Source: JAWPMT01 sp964653795 (GTDB lineage: Bacteria; Bacteroidota; Bacteroidia; Cytophagales; Cyclobacteriaceae). Taken from it: a stretch of 64,000 bases of DNA. Made by a program: the position numbers and the translations under genes. The notes below the pieces were generated by a model that saw only the letters and a program-made list of their open reading frames with translations, was not told the origin of the DNA and searched no databases. Below, in pieces: positions 1-7,758 of the stretch. The first letter of the stretch is position 1; every line of letters starts with the position of its first letter. The stretch spans positions 1 through 64,000 of the forward strand of contig CAZZHO010000001.1 of assembly GCA_964653795.1 (NCBI GenBank), written 5' to 3'.

Positions 1-686
1 ATCAACTCGATGATTTTTCTTATCAATCATTTGGCCTGGAGGGAGCGGACATTCATGCTGCCAACCTCACAGTCGAAGACGGCTATAATGTATTTGACTA
101 TGTGGGATCAACCACGATCCGCGGCCTAAAACTCAGATTGCCAGGCTATCACAACGTATCCAATGCCATTGCGGCAATTACCGTCGCCTTGTCACAAGGA
201 CTTTCTCCAGATATGATCAAGTCGCAAATGGAAAGCTATGCCGGCGTGAAGAGGAGGTTTGAATACCATTTAAAGACAGATCGAATTGTTTATATCGATG
301 ACTATGCACACCACCCTTCTGAGATAAAAGCATTGATCAGTTCGGTTAGGTTCCTGTACCCTGGACGAAAAGTAACGGCAGTGTTTCAACCGCACTTATT
401 TTCCAGGACAAGAGACTTTCAGAAAGGATTTAGTGAGGAGTTGTCACAGGCTGATGAACTGTTAATGTTGCCCATTTATCCTGCACGGGAGGAGCCGATT
501 CCTGGGGTAACCTCTGAGATGATTTTAGAAGAAGTATCCACCAACAAGCGATTGGTGCAAAAAGATGAATTTCCATCGATATTGGATGAGCTGGAGCCAG
601 ATGTATTGCTCACCGTAGGAGCAGGGGATATTGATAGGTTGGTGCCTGAGATTGCGAACCATTTAAAGCATAAAAGAAGGTGTTGA
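1..686 (+). CDS. murC: UDP-N-acetylmuramate--L-alanine ligase, C-terminal part (5' end outside window)
   Basis: This cytoplasmic ligase adds L-alanine to UDP-MurNAc, the first step of the peptidoglycan stem peptide. The frame is open from base 3, so the ATP-binding N-terminal part lies before the window. What remains is the central/C-terminal Mur ligase region, with DDYAHHPSEIKA (the MurC/MurD-type histidine motif), FQPHLFSRTRDF and a final LTVGAGDI segment, all characteristic of MurC rather than MurD, E or F. The stop overlaps the start of ftsQ by 7 nt, which suggests translational coupling in a division and cell-wall cluster. Identification is secure; only the missing 5' end limits it. Confidence 0.95.
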   Translation, partial: QLDDFSYQSFGLEGADIHAANLTVEDGYNVFDYVGSTTIRGLKLRLPGYHNVSNAIAAITVALSQGLSPDMIKSQMESYAGVKRRFEYHLKTDRIVYIDDYAHHPSEIKALISSVRFLYPGRKVTAVFQPHLFSRTRDFQKGFSEELSQADELLMLPIYPAREEPIPGVTSEMILEEVSTNKRLVQKDEFPSILDELEPDVLLTVGAGDIDRLVPEIANHLKHKRRC

Positions 687-1438
687 AGCGTAGTGTAAAG
701 AACATATTCATAGTAGGAGGGAGCGCGTTGATGCTTTTGATCTTGATTGGATTCACCAGTTCGAAAAATGCTGGAAGGGCCATTCATGACGTGATCATAG
801 ATATTGAGCAGAAGGATGGTAACTTCTTCGTCGACAAGCCCGAAGTATTGAGTTTGCTCAATGCTCAGAATACTGACTATGTCCTGGGATTACCAATCGG
901 AGAAGTAGACCTCAAGCTACTGGAAAGAAGACTGGAGGAGCACTCGTTCGTGGAAGAAGCGCAAGTGGCTTACGACCTGCGAGGTAATCTATTGGTAGAT
1001 ATTGATCAGTCTAAACCCATTGCCAGGATTTACGATCCAAGAGGCCCTGATAACTACATCAATTTTAATGGTAAACTGCTTCCTTTCAATTCTAAACACA
1101 CAGCCAGGGTGCCGCTTTTAGAGCTGGACAAAAAAGTGAGCTGGGAAGAGAATTTGAATGAAACAGAGGAAGGAGCTAGGCTTTTCGAATTGCTGAATTA
1201 CATCGAAGCAGACGAGTTCTGGAAGGCCCAGATTGCTCATTTGATTCTGAAGAAAAATGGAGATATTGAAATGATACCGCAAGTGACCAAACAGAAAATC
1301 GTGTTTGGTACACCTGAAGATATAGAGGATAAATTCCGCCGATTGGAAGTATTCTACAAAGACATTTTACCCAATAAAGGGTGGAACACTTACGCCGTTG
1401 TAAACTTGAAATTTAAAGATCAAATCGTCTGCAAATAA
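680..1438 (+). CDS. ftsQ: Cell division protein FtsQ
   Basis: A bitopic divisome protein of 252 aa that links cytoplasmic FtsA/FtsZ to the septal synthases through FtsB/FtsL. It shows a short basic N-terminus, one transmembrane helix at about residues 8-27 and a periplasmic POTRA/FtsQ-like region (about 38-120). Sequence similarity within the family is low, so position between murC and ftsA is the main support. The start is GTG at 680 or TTG at 683; both overlap the murC stop. It belongs to the murC-ftsQ-ftsA-ftsZ transcription unit. Confidence 0.88.
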   Translation: MLKRSVKNIFIVGGSALMLLILIGFTSSKNAGRAIHDVIIDIEQKDGNFFVDKPEVLSLLNAQNTDYVLGLPIGEVDLKLLERRLEEHSFVEEAQVAYDLRGNLLVDIDQSKPIARIYDPRGPDNYINFNGKLLPFNSKHTARVPLLELDKKVSWEENLNETEEGARLFELLNYIEADEFWKAQIAHLILKKNGDIEMIPQVTKQKIVFGTPEDIEDKFRRLEVFYKDILPNKGWNTYAVVNLKFKDQIVCK

Positions 1439-1464
1439 CAGATAGACTAAAGGAGAAAAATGAA

Positions 1465-1554
1465 ATGAGCGTAAAATATTTAGGAGAAAAGTTGAATCAA
1501 ACGCGAGTAAATATTTTACACGAATTCCATGTCACCGTTGAAAAAGAAAATTAA
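1465..1554 (+). CDS. Possible 29-aa small ORF between ftsQ and ftsA
   Basis: A 30-codon ORF (MSVKYLGEKLNQ... ending VEKEN) fills most of the ftsQ-ftsA gap. It begins 10 nt after a purine-rich AGGAG (1451-1455) and stops 3 nt before the ftsA ATG, in the same frame as ftsA. It is soluble and mixed-charge with no signal or membrane segment. It may encode a small protein or a leader ORF that couples ftsA translation; it could also be chance. I know of no family for it. The tight packing and good ribosome site are the only support. Confidence 0.35.
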   Translation: MSVKYLGEKLNQTRVNILHEFHVTVEKEN

Positions 1555-1557
1555 GAC

Positions 1558-2862
1558 ATGAAAGAGGATAATATCATCGTTGGGCTGGATATCGGAACTA
1601 CCAAGATTTGTGCTATCGCTGGTAGGAAAAACGAATTCGGCAAATTAGAAATTCTGGGTATGGGCAAGGCCGTTTCGGATGGAGTGATCCGTGGCATTGT
1701 TACTAATATTGATAAGACTGTACACGCCATTGAAAAAGCAGTCTCCCAGGCATGTGAACAAGCCAATTTGGACATTCGGGTAGTGAATGTGGGCATTGCG
1801 GGGCAGCACATCAAGAGTGCTGTTCACCACGGCTCTATCACTCGTGAATCCAATGATGAGATCACTGTGGAGGATGTCAATAGGCTATCCAATGATATGT
1901 ACCGTATCGTTATCCCTCCGGGCAGTGAAATTATTCACGTCATGCCACAAGACTATATCGTGGATTATGAAGACGGGATCCGTGACCCTGTTGGGATGTC
2001 AGGCGTGAAGCTTGAAGCGGACTTCCATATTATCACAGCACAAACAAACGCGATCAACAACATCAATAGATGTATCAAAAGAGCGGGACTGGAGATTGAC
2101 AACTTAATCCTCGAGCCATTAGCCTCCAGCCTAGCCGTATTGAGCGAAGAAGAGAAAGAAGCAGGTGTTTGCCTGGTAGACATAGGAGGTGGTACTACCG
2201 ATATCGCCATTTTCTATGACAATATCATCCGACACACAGCAGTCATTCCTTTTGGTGGCAACATCATCACATCTGACATCAAGCAAGGATGCCGCGTGAT
2301 GGAGCACCAGGCGGAGCAGTTGAAAACGAAGTTTGGCAGGGCCATTGCTGAAGAGGCCAGCCCCAACGAGATCGTTTCTATCCCTGGACTAAGAAACAGA
2401 CCAGCGAAGGAGATTTCTGTGAAAAACCTCGCGCACGTGATAGAGGCGAGAATGGAAGAGATCATCGAGATGGTGCATACAGAAATCATTACTTCTGGCT
2501 ACCACAAAAAACTGGCTGCAGGTATTGTAGTGACAGGTGGTGGTTCGCAGTTGACTAATCTGGGTCAGCTGTTCGAATACATGACTGGCCTGGATGCACG
2601 TATTGGCTATCCTAATGAGCATTTAGGTAAGAGCAAGGTGGAAGCCGTGAAGAGCCCGATGTACGCTACATCAGTAGGATTGGTGCTTTCAGGATTCAAA
2701 GCATTGGATTTCAGAGAAATGCAATACATGGAGCGTGAAGAAGGAAAAGATTCCGGTGCACGCAGAAGAAGAGAAAGAACCGATGGTAGCTTTTTTCAGA
2801 ACATTCTGGAGAAAACCAAAGGACTTTTAATTGATGATATCGACGAAAAACAAGACTATTAA
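1558..2862 (+). CDS. ftsA: Cell division protein FtsA
   Basis: An actin-like ATPase of 434 aa that tethers FtsZ to the membrane and recruits later divisome proteins. The phosphate-1 loop is near residues 8-16 (VGLDIGTTK) and the second nucleotide motif near 208-215 (DIGGGTTD). The SHS2 (1C) domain lies between them. After a basic linker (GARRRRERTD) the extreme C-terminus (FFQNILEKTKGLLIDDI) fits the amphipathic membrane-targeting helix. Length is normal. The ATG at 1558 directly precedes the conserved N-terminus. It lies 56 nt upstream of ftsZ and is surely co-transcribed with it. Confidence 0.97.
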   Translation: MKEDNIIVGLDIGTTKICAIAGRKNEFGKLEILGMGKAVSDGVIRGIVTNIDKTVHAIEKAVSQACEQANLDIRVVNVGIAGQHIKSAVHHGSITRESNDEITVEDVNRLSNDMYRIVIPPGSEIIHVMPQDYIVDYEDGIRDPVGMSGVKLEADFHIITAQTNAINNINRCIKRAGLEIDNLILEPLASSLAVLSEEEKEAGVCLVDIGGGTTDIAIFYDNIIRHTAVIPFGGNIITSDIKQGCRVMEHQAEQLKTKFGRAIAEEASPNEIVSIPGLRNRPAKEISVKNLAHVIEARMEEIIEMVHTEIITSGYHKKLAAGIVVTGGGSQLTNLGQLFEYMTGLDARIGYPNEHLGKSKVEAVKSPMYATSVGLVLSGFKALDFREMQYMEREEGKDSGARRRRERTDGSFFQNILEKTKGLLIDDIDEKQDY

Positions 2863-2918
2863 TATGACCATGAATCTTGAAGTGCAATTCCTGATTCAGA
2901 CATTTAAATAATAAAATC

Positions 2919-4625
2919 ATGGCAGAAGGTACATACGCATTTGACATGCCTACACATCACAAGTCCATCATCAAGGTGATGGGAGTAGGCGGAGGAGGAA
3001 GCAACGCTGTAAATCACATGTTCAACCTGGGTATCCGGGATGTGGAATTTGTGGTTTGTAATACGGATAGCCAGGCTTTAGAGAGCAGCCCGGTGGCCAA
3101 CAAACTACAAATAGGGATCAACCTCACCAGTGGTCTGGGAGCGGGCGCCAACCCTGAAAAAGGTCGCAATGCCGCCATAGAGAGCAAGGAGGACATTCGA
3201 GAGTTGCTGTCAGAAGACACCAAGATGCTTTTCATCACTGCAGGAATGGGTGGTGGTACTGGCACAGGTGCGGCACCGGTGATCGCAGAAATAGCCAAGG
3301 AGATGGACATACTCACTGTAGGCATTGTGACTGCTCCCTTCGGTTTTGAAGGAAGAAAGAAAATGAACCAGGCCAATGAAGGTATCAACCAACTCAAGGA
3401 GCATTGCGATACCGTACTGGTTGTGCTCAATGATAAGATCAAATCCATTTTTGGTAACCTGGCGATCAGTGAGGCTTTTGCACAAGCCGATAACGTATTG
3501 ACTACTGCAGCCAAGGGGATCGCTGAAATCATCACGGTTCCTGGCTATGTAAACGTCGATTTTGAGGATGTGAAAACGGTGATGAAAGATGCCGGAGCAG
3601 CTGTCATGGGCTCTGCGCATACTTCAGGAGACAATCGTGCAAGAAGAGCGGCTGAGATGGCACTCAACTCACCACTGCTTAATAATCAGGACATCCACGG
3701 TGCCCAGAAAATATTATTGTCCATCATGTCGGGCGAGGGTGCCGAACTTCAAATGGACGAGTTGTCAGATATTACAGACTTCATTCAGGAGTTTGCGGGT
3801 GATGAAGCTGATGTGATCTTCGGTCATGGTGTAGATGCAAACCTGGGTGACGAGATTGGTGTGACGGTCATTGCCACAGGCTTTGCCAGCGCTGATGAGA
3901 TGCAGCTTAGGGTGAAAAAGGCACCTACACCTAACACGATGGAGCTGCTCAAAGCAGAGATCCAGCAGGAGGTGGAGTTTGAGGACCAGGAAGAGGAAGA
4001 AGAGCGCAAGCGTATTTTCGACCTGGAGTCTTCCAGACAGATCAATCAGATCAGCCTCTTTGAAAACACAAGACGACAGCCACCTCAGGAAGAGGACGAG
4101 ACTCCTCGCAGGGAGTTTCAGTTTGACTTTGGGTCGTTTGACCAGGAGGAGAAGGAAGAGCCAGAAGCCTTTGAGATCGAAAACGACTTCAATGATTATG
4201 AGGAAGAAGAGCAGGAAGTGAGCTCTTTCAACTTCGAATTTGAGAAGCCTGAGACCCGATCCATTGATGAAGATGAGGAAGAGGATTTCCTAATTGAGCT
4301 CAACCAAAAACAAGAGGAAGAAGACTTCCAGCTGGATGAGCTGCATGAAGGTTCAGCCATTCCTATGTCCAGGAGGGTAGAGCTGATGGAAGCGAGACGC
4401 CAGCGTGAGGAAGAGCTGGAAAGTGAGCAGCGAGCTCAGCGTCAGGCGCAGTTCATGTCAACTGAGTCCTTTAAGGAAAAGTGGGACGTGCCAGCTTACG
4501 AGCGCAAAAATGTAAAGCTTCGCGATGTACCACACTCTTCGGAGCGCAATATTTCGAAGTTCAACTTGACGGATGACAATCAGATCCTGGGGAACAACAA
4601 GTTCCTCCATGATAATGTAGATTAA
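2919..4625 (+). CDS. ftsZ: Cell division protein FtsZ with long acidic linker
   Basis: The tubulin-like GTPase that forms the cytokinetic ring. It has a GGGGSN loop near residue 24, the tubulin signature GGGTGTG at 111-117 and the T7 catalytic loop NVDFEDV at 212-218. The globular domain ends near residue 325. It is followed by an unusually long, Glu/Asp-rich and probably disordered linker (about 345-545), making the protein 568 aa against about 380 in E. coli. The last residues (DDNQILGNNKFLHDNVD) match the Bacteroidota-type C-terminal tail that binds FtsA. It is the last gene of the division cluster here, followed by a REP-like repeat. Confidence 0.98.
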   Translation: MAEGTYAFDMPTHHKSIIKVMGVGGGGSNAVNHMFNLGIRDVEFVVCNTDSQALESSPVANKLQIGINLTSGLGAGANPEKGRNAAIESKEDIRELLSEDTKMLFITAGMGGGTGTGAAPVIAEIAKEMDILTVGIVTAPFGFEGRKKMNQANEGINQLKEHCDTVLVVLNDKIKSIFGNLAISEAFAQADNVLTTAAKGIAEIITVPGYVNVDFEDVKTVMKDAGAAVMGSAHTSGDNRARRAAEMALNSPLLNNQDIHGAQKILLSIMSGEGAELQMDELSDITDFIQEFAGDEADVIFGHGVDANLGDEIGVTVIATGFASADEMQLRVKKAPTPNTMELLKAEIQQEVEFEDQEEEEERKRIFDLESSRQINQISLFENTRRQPPQEEDETPRREFQFDFGSFDQEEKEEPEAFEIENDFNDYEEEEQEVSSFNFEFEKPETRSIDEDEEEDFLIELNQKQEEEDFQLDELHEGSAIPMSRRVELMEARRQREEELESEQRAQRQAQFMSTESFKEKWDVPAYERKNVKLRDVPHSSERNISKFNLTDDNQILGNNKFLHDNVD

Positions 4626-4633
4626 CACCTGCA

Positions 4634-4669
4634 CCGTCATTGCGCGGAACGACAGTGACGAAGCAATCT
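4634..4669. repeat. REP-like palindromic intergenic repeat
   Basis: The segment running CGTCATTGCGCGGAACGACA then GTGACGAAGCAATC resembles the dispersed CGTCATTGCGAGGAACG...GAAGCAATC repeat found between genes in many bacterial genomes. It contains nested complementary arms: CGTCA (4634-4638) with TGACG (4656-4660), and ATTGC (4639-4643) with GCAAT (4663-4667). A degenerate second piece, TTGCGAGGAAC, occurs at 4780-4790. It lies just after ftsZ and before an unrelated gene, the usual setting for such elements. It may also help terminate the ftsZ transcript. Confidence 0.6.
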
Positions 4670-4830
4670 TTTATAAATACTCTAGGAGCGGGCAGCCGAT
4701 GTTTCGCTCTTTTTTTTGTTGGCGCCAGGCCGCTTATGCTCTCCGCATTGGCAACTGAGCAACTCACAATCGGGCTTATTTGCGAGGAACTTCCTTCGTT
4801 ACAGAACCAGTTTATGGTATCTTTCATTAA

Positions 4831-5532
4831 ATGGAAAGAGATACTTATTTTCATATTCATCGAATAGATGAAAATAGTTTAGAAAATGATCCTTTTCTGA
4901 GTGGTGATTCGGTTTCAATTGATGACCAATTTGATAATTTCTACTTTAATAATCAGATCAGCCCATTTGGATATGCGACTTTAGAGATGAATCAAATGGC
5001 GCAATTGCATCGTAAATCCATTTTCGAAATTTATAACGAGTTTGAGATCCAATTTCCACCATTTAATATCCTGAATTATGAATCTCTCACAGTTAAAGAA
5101 ATTTCTGAGTTTGATGAGATTCATGCAAAGGCGACAAGAGTTTTAGAAGAATCTGGCAGAGCCTTGAGGCATACTCTTAATTTGATTAGGGAGTTGATTT
5201 TTGAAGAGGTGCGGTTGAAAAATTTTCCTTTTAGACCTTCAAGAAAGAAGTGTATTTGGCTTTGTGAGGACAAGAATCAGCTTGAAGACTGGTTGCCTAA
5301 TTTAGGCCTAAAGAAATATCAAATTTTGGAGGTGACTTGTAAAGGGAATATTTTCAAGACCGATTCAAAACACATTGATACTTGGGAATTGAATGTTGAT
5401 GAATACTATAAGCAGGCAATAGCTTATTGGGATCCTAAGGATTACTACAAATGGCCAGAAATTCTCTTTAGTGGGGAATTGAGGATTTTGAATCGATTTG
5501 ATAGCATCACGGAAATTAATTTCAATATTTGA
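4831..5532 (+). CDS. DUF2441-like protein of unknown function
   Basis: A 233-aa soluble protein with no signal peptide. It opens with TYFHIHR, has a central helical stretch, then EEVRLKNFPFRPSRKKCIWL followed by a Trp-containing helix and the IF(K)TDSKHIDTW and ILFSGELRIL segments. The R..(F/Y)P.RPSR..CI(W/F) pattern and its order recall the DUF2441 family, whose biochemical role is not known to me. Some such families have an ADP-ribosyltransferase-like fold, but I cannot show that here. It stands alone after the REP-like repeat, and its AT-richer sequence suggests an accessory gene. The ATG at 4831 is the only good start. Confidence 0.6.
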   Translation: MERDTYFHIHRIDENSLENDPFLSGDSVSIDDQFDNFYFNNQISPFGYATLEMNQMAQLHRKSIFEIYNEFEIQFPPFNILNYESLTVKEISEFDEIHAKATRVLEESGRALRHTLNLIRELIFEEVRLKNFPFRPSRKKCIWLCEDKNQLEDWLPNLGLKKYQILEVTCKGNIFKTDSKHIDTWELNVDEYYKQAIAYWDPKDYYKWPEILFSGELRILNRFDSITEINFNI

Positions 5533-5614
5533 AAGCCAAATATTGAATGGCAAAGAAGATACCCTGGTTTGAGATTGTTTTGCCTTTGTTGGAATTATCA
5601 CCAGTACGCCTTTT

Positions 5615-6172
5615 CTAATTGATGGATAATGTCGAATCAAGATATATATAGGCTATATCTGGGTACTTGGTATTGACCTTCACCAGATAGTACCTGGAAT
5701 CATCTATTAAAGAATCTTTTTTGGTCTCGAAATATCGAGTGTAGACTTTTCCCCGAAAACCATAGGTAAAGTGCGCTGATTGAAAAGGGTTTCTTCTTGT
5801 TACTGAGATGGATTGTGTCTCTTCATATTTGAAATTCCGAAGAATCGGGTCGTCGAGTAGGATTCTTACATAACTCTGGTCCTCTACGCTGACGTGCGCT
5901 TTGAACATTTCCCCAGAAATGTAGGAACCATCCAAACCTCCAGTTGCAAAGTTTCTTTTTTGACCGTCTGGGTATATCAGGTCCCAATGTGAGGAGTTTT
6001 TGTTATTAGAAATCAACCTAGCTTCAACAACCAAATATCCATTGTTAAAAAGTTGTCTTTCTTTTTTATCGTACCCAAAATTGCTGAAATACCATATCCA
6101 AGCTATGGCGGAGAAGCACAACACAAGAATCACATATTGTAATATTTTCTTCACCGTATTAAAGGTAGCCAT
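5615..6172 (-). CDS. Membrane-anchored protein of unknown function
   Basis: A 185-aa protein with a single N-terminal transmembrane helix (about residues 9-29, rich in Ile, Val and Trp) followed by a polar, probably beta-rich extracytoplasmic domain with several aromatic residues (HWDLIYPDGQ, HFTYGFRGKVYTRYF). There is no lipobox and no motif I recognise. It lies convergent with the DUF2441-like gene and divergent from the decayed gene at 6362. A short inverted repeat (6221-6238) is upstream of its start. I assign no function. Confidence 0.55.
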   Translation of the reverse strand: MATFNTVKKILQYVILVLCFSAIAWIWYFSNFGYDKKERQLFNNGYLVVEARLISNNKNSSHWDLIYPDGQKRNFATGGLDGSYISGEMFKAHVSVEDQSYVRILLDDPILRNFKYEETQSISVTRRNPFQSAHFTYGFRGKVYTRYFETKKDSLIDDSRYYLVKVNTKYPDIAYIYLDSTLSIN

Positions 6173-6220
6173 TTACCTACCATCCAAGTCATATATGATA
6201 ATAACATCAGCTCTTCTCTC

Positions 6221-6238
6221 GTTGGTGTTGTCACCAAC
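6221..6238. repeat. Short perfect inverted repeat GTTGGTG-TTGT-CACCAAC
   Basis: A perfect 7-bp hairpin with a 4-nt loop lies in the 190-nt region between two divergent genes (minus-strand start at 6172, plus-strand start near 6362). It has no T-run, so an operator or a 5' UTR hairpin is more likely than a terminator. Its role is unknown. Confidence 0.35.
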
Positions 6239-6361
6239 AAGCTCCTTATTCTGAAGAGACGGCTTCTGGAAGACCTGTGTTAATTATACTTTAATAAAAT
6301 TCAATATCAAGTGACTCGAAAGGCATTTGATTTTTATCCGAAGTACCTAATCTTTGATCGC

Positions 6362-7350
6362 ATGAGCCCATCGCAATTGCATTCTATATTTCAAAGACTA
6401 CTTTTTGCCATGCTGATCCTCATAGGTTTTGAAGGGTATTCACAACCTAATTATGATCAAGGCCTATTTGCAGCAGCTTCTGATCTTTTTACTGCTTCTG
6501 AGCAAGAAAATTTGGATCAGCTCCGTCAAGACTGGCTGGCCTTAGGAGATCGCTATGTATTGTTTAGTAATGACAATTTCACCACGCTACGATTGGAGGC
6601 GCTGGAAGAAAACATCCGAAAGTAGTAGAGGCAGATTATGAGATTAGAGGTGAGTTTGATGCTTCCAGGTTGGACTGGGTGAAAGACAAAGGCTTTGTCT
6701 CCTTTGGTATTCCGGGAAACAACTGGAGTGGACAATCGCTCAATAGTGAACTTGTATATGCCAAAACAGAGAAGTCTTTTTTTATCCATGATAAGGAAGG
6801 TAACCAGCTCTTTTCTTTTCCTACCCAAAACATCACAATGGATGAAAAGTAATACAGATTCACTGCCGATTTTGGTTTGATATATGCACCAGAGAATGTG
6901 GGTTGTTTTGTATTGACCAGGTACTCATTTGAGAAGGCTTCCATTGATTTTCGAATCTATAATCTGAGAGGGGAGGCGCTCTGTTCCTGGAAGAGAAAAA
7001 GGAATGAATTCTATGATGACCAGCCCTTGGTGCTGGATGATACATTGGAGGGTATTCGTCATCATTTTGATATTGATCCGTACATCGAGATAGACCCCTA
7101 TTTTGGAGGGTATGTGATCAATGACAATACAGGCAATGTGAGAATTGTCTCATTCACAGGGGATAGGTTACTTCACAAAAAACGAAGCCAGCTCGATAAA
7201 GTAAGTGGCTGGGGCATTTATGAAATAGTACCGCTCAATGAGAAAAAGCGCACTTCTATCCTTGTCAATTTTCTCGGTACCCAGATCAAAACGAGGTATG
7301 ATCTAGGTAAGTATTCTTCGAGAAACTACTATACCTATATCAAACGATAG
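6362..7350 (+). pseudogene. Decayed gene for a secreted protein (frameshift plus in-frame stop)
   Basis: Three consecutive open stretches together read as one protein of about 330 aa with an N-terminal signal peptide (LLFAMLILIGFEGYSQ). The first stretch ends at TAG 6623-6625. The next continues in another frame, and the join ...EENIRK/VVEADYEIRG... is restored by adding one A to the AAA run at 6619-6621. That second frame then hits TAA at 6850-6852 and remains open in the same frame to 7350 (DFGLIYAPENVG onwards). The product has repeating aromatic beta-strand-like segments but no family I recognise. Two independent lesions argue for real decay, although the frameshift alone could be an assembly error. 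Confidence 0.7.
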
Positions 7351-7487
7351 CGGATCAATTGCACTACCTACCTTGTGCCCTCGAAGCTATTTGTGAGACG
7401 TCCCACCATGACCTAGACCCCACCACACCTTTTGGCAGTTCTGATTTTAGAATTCTATCCAGGTTTCAAAAACGAATTCAGTCTTCG

Positions 7488-7533
7488 TCTGAAAAAAGCT
7501 GTGAATTCACTCTGAATTTTTTTCAGATTTTTT
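7488..7533 (+). terminator. Possible intrinsic terminator overlapping the 3' end of the next gene
   Basis: TCTGAAAAAA (7488-7497) and TTTTTTCAGA (7518-7527) are perfectly complementary over 10 bp and are followed by a further T-run. The stem is AT-rich and the loop is about 20 nt, so it is a weak candidate. It would end transcripts from the decayed plus-strand gene and overlaps the stop region of the minus-strand gene at 7507. Confidence 0.35.
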
Positions 7534-7749
7534 GAGGTTGGCATAACTAATGAAAGACGAAATGGACATGATCAGCCAACCTAACCTGAAAAGCCAAACG
7601 CTTCCAAATAATGTACTGGAACTTGAATCTAGAAGCGAACTGATAAATACAATTCCTGTTAGAGTTCCAGCCATTAGGAACAATGTTTTCTTACTTTTTA
7701 TATTCATATTTCTTAATTCATTCAATGCTAACACATGCCTATTGCTCAT
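7507..7749 (-). CDS. Small two-helix membrane protein
   Basis: An 80-aa protein, or 66 aa if translation begins at the internal ATG at 7707 (MNIKSKKTLFLMAG...), which looks more natural ahead of the first membrane helix. Two hydrophobic helices are visible (about 23-40 and 49-69 of the long form) with a charged C-terminus (KKSEKNSE). It starts 9 nt after the serine hydrolase stop on the same strand, so it is probably the last gene of the 10.1-7.5 kb unit. There are no motifs that indicate a function. Confidence 0.5.
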   Translation of the reverse strand: MSNRHVLALNELRNMNIKSKKTLFLMAGTLTGIVFISSLLDSSSSTLFGSVWLFRLGWLIMSISSFISYANLKKSEKNSE

Positions 7750-7758
7750 AGGTTATAT

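Noticed and set aside
3014..3535. Long antisense ORF inside ftsZ
   Set aside because: It is the shadow of the highly conserved ftsZ coding frame; the sequence is low-complexity and has no family.
4640..4867. 75-codon ORF just after ftsZ
   Set aside because: It overlaps the REP-like repeat and the start of the DUF2441-like gene, has a weak start and a low-complexity end, and no recognisable protein.
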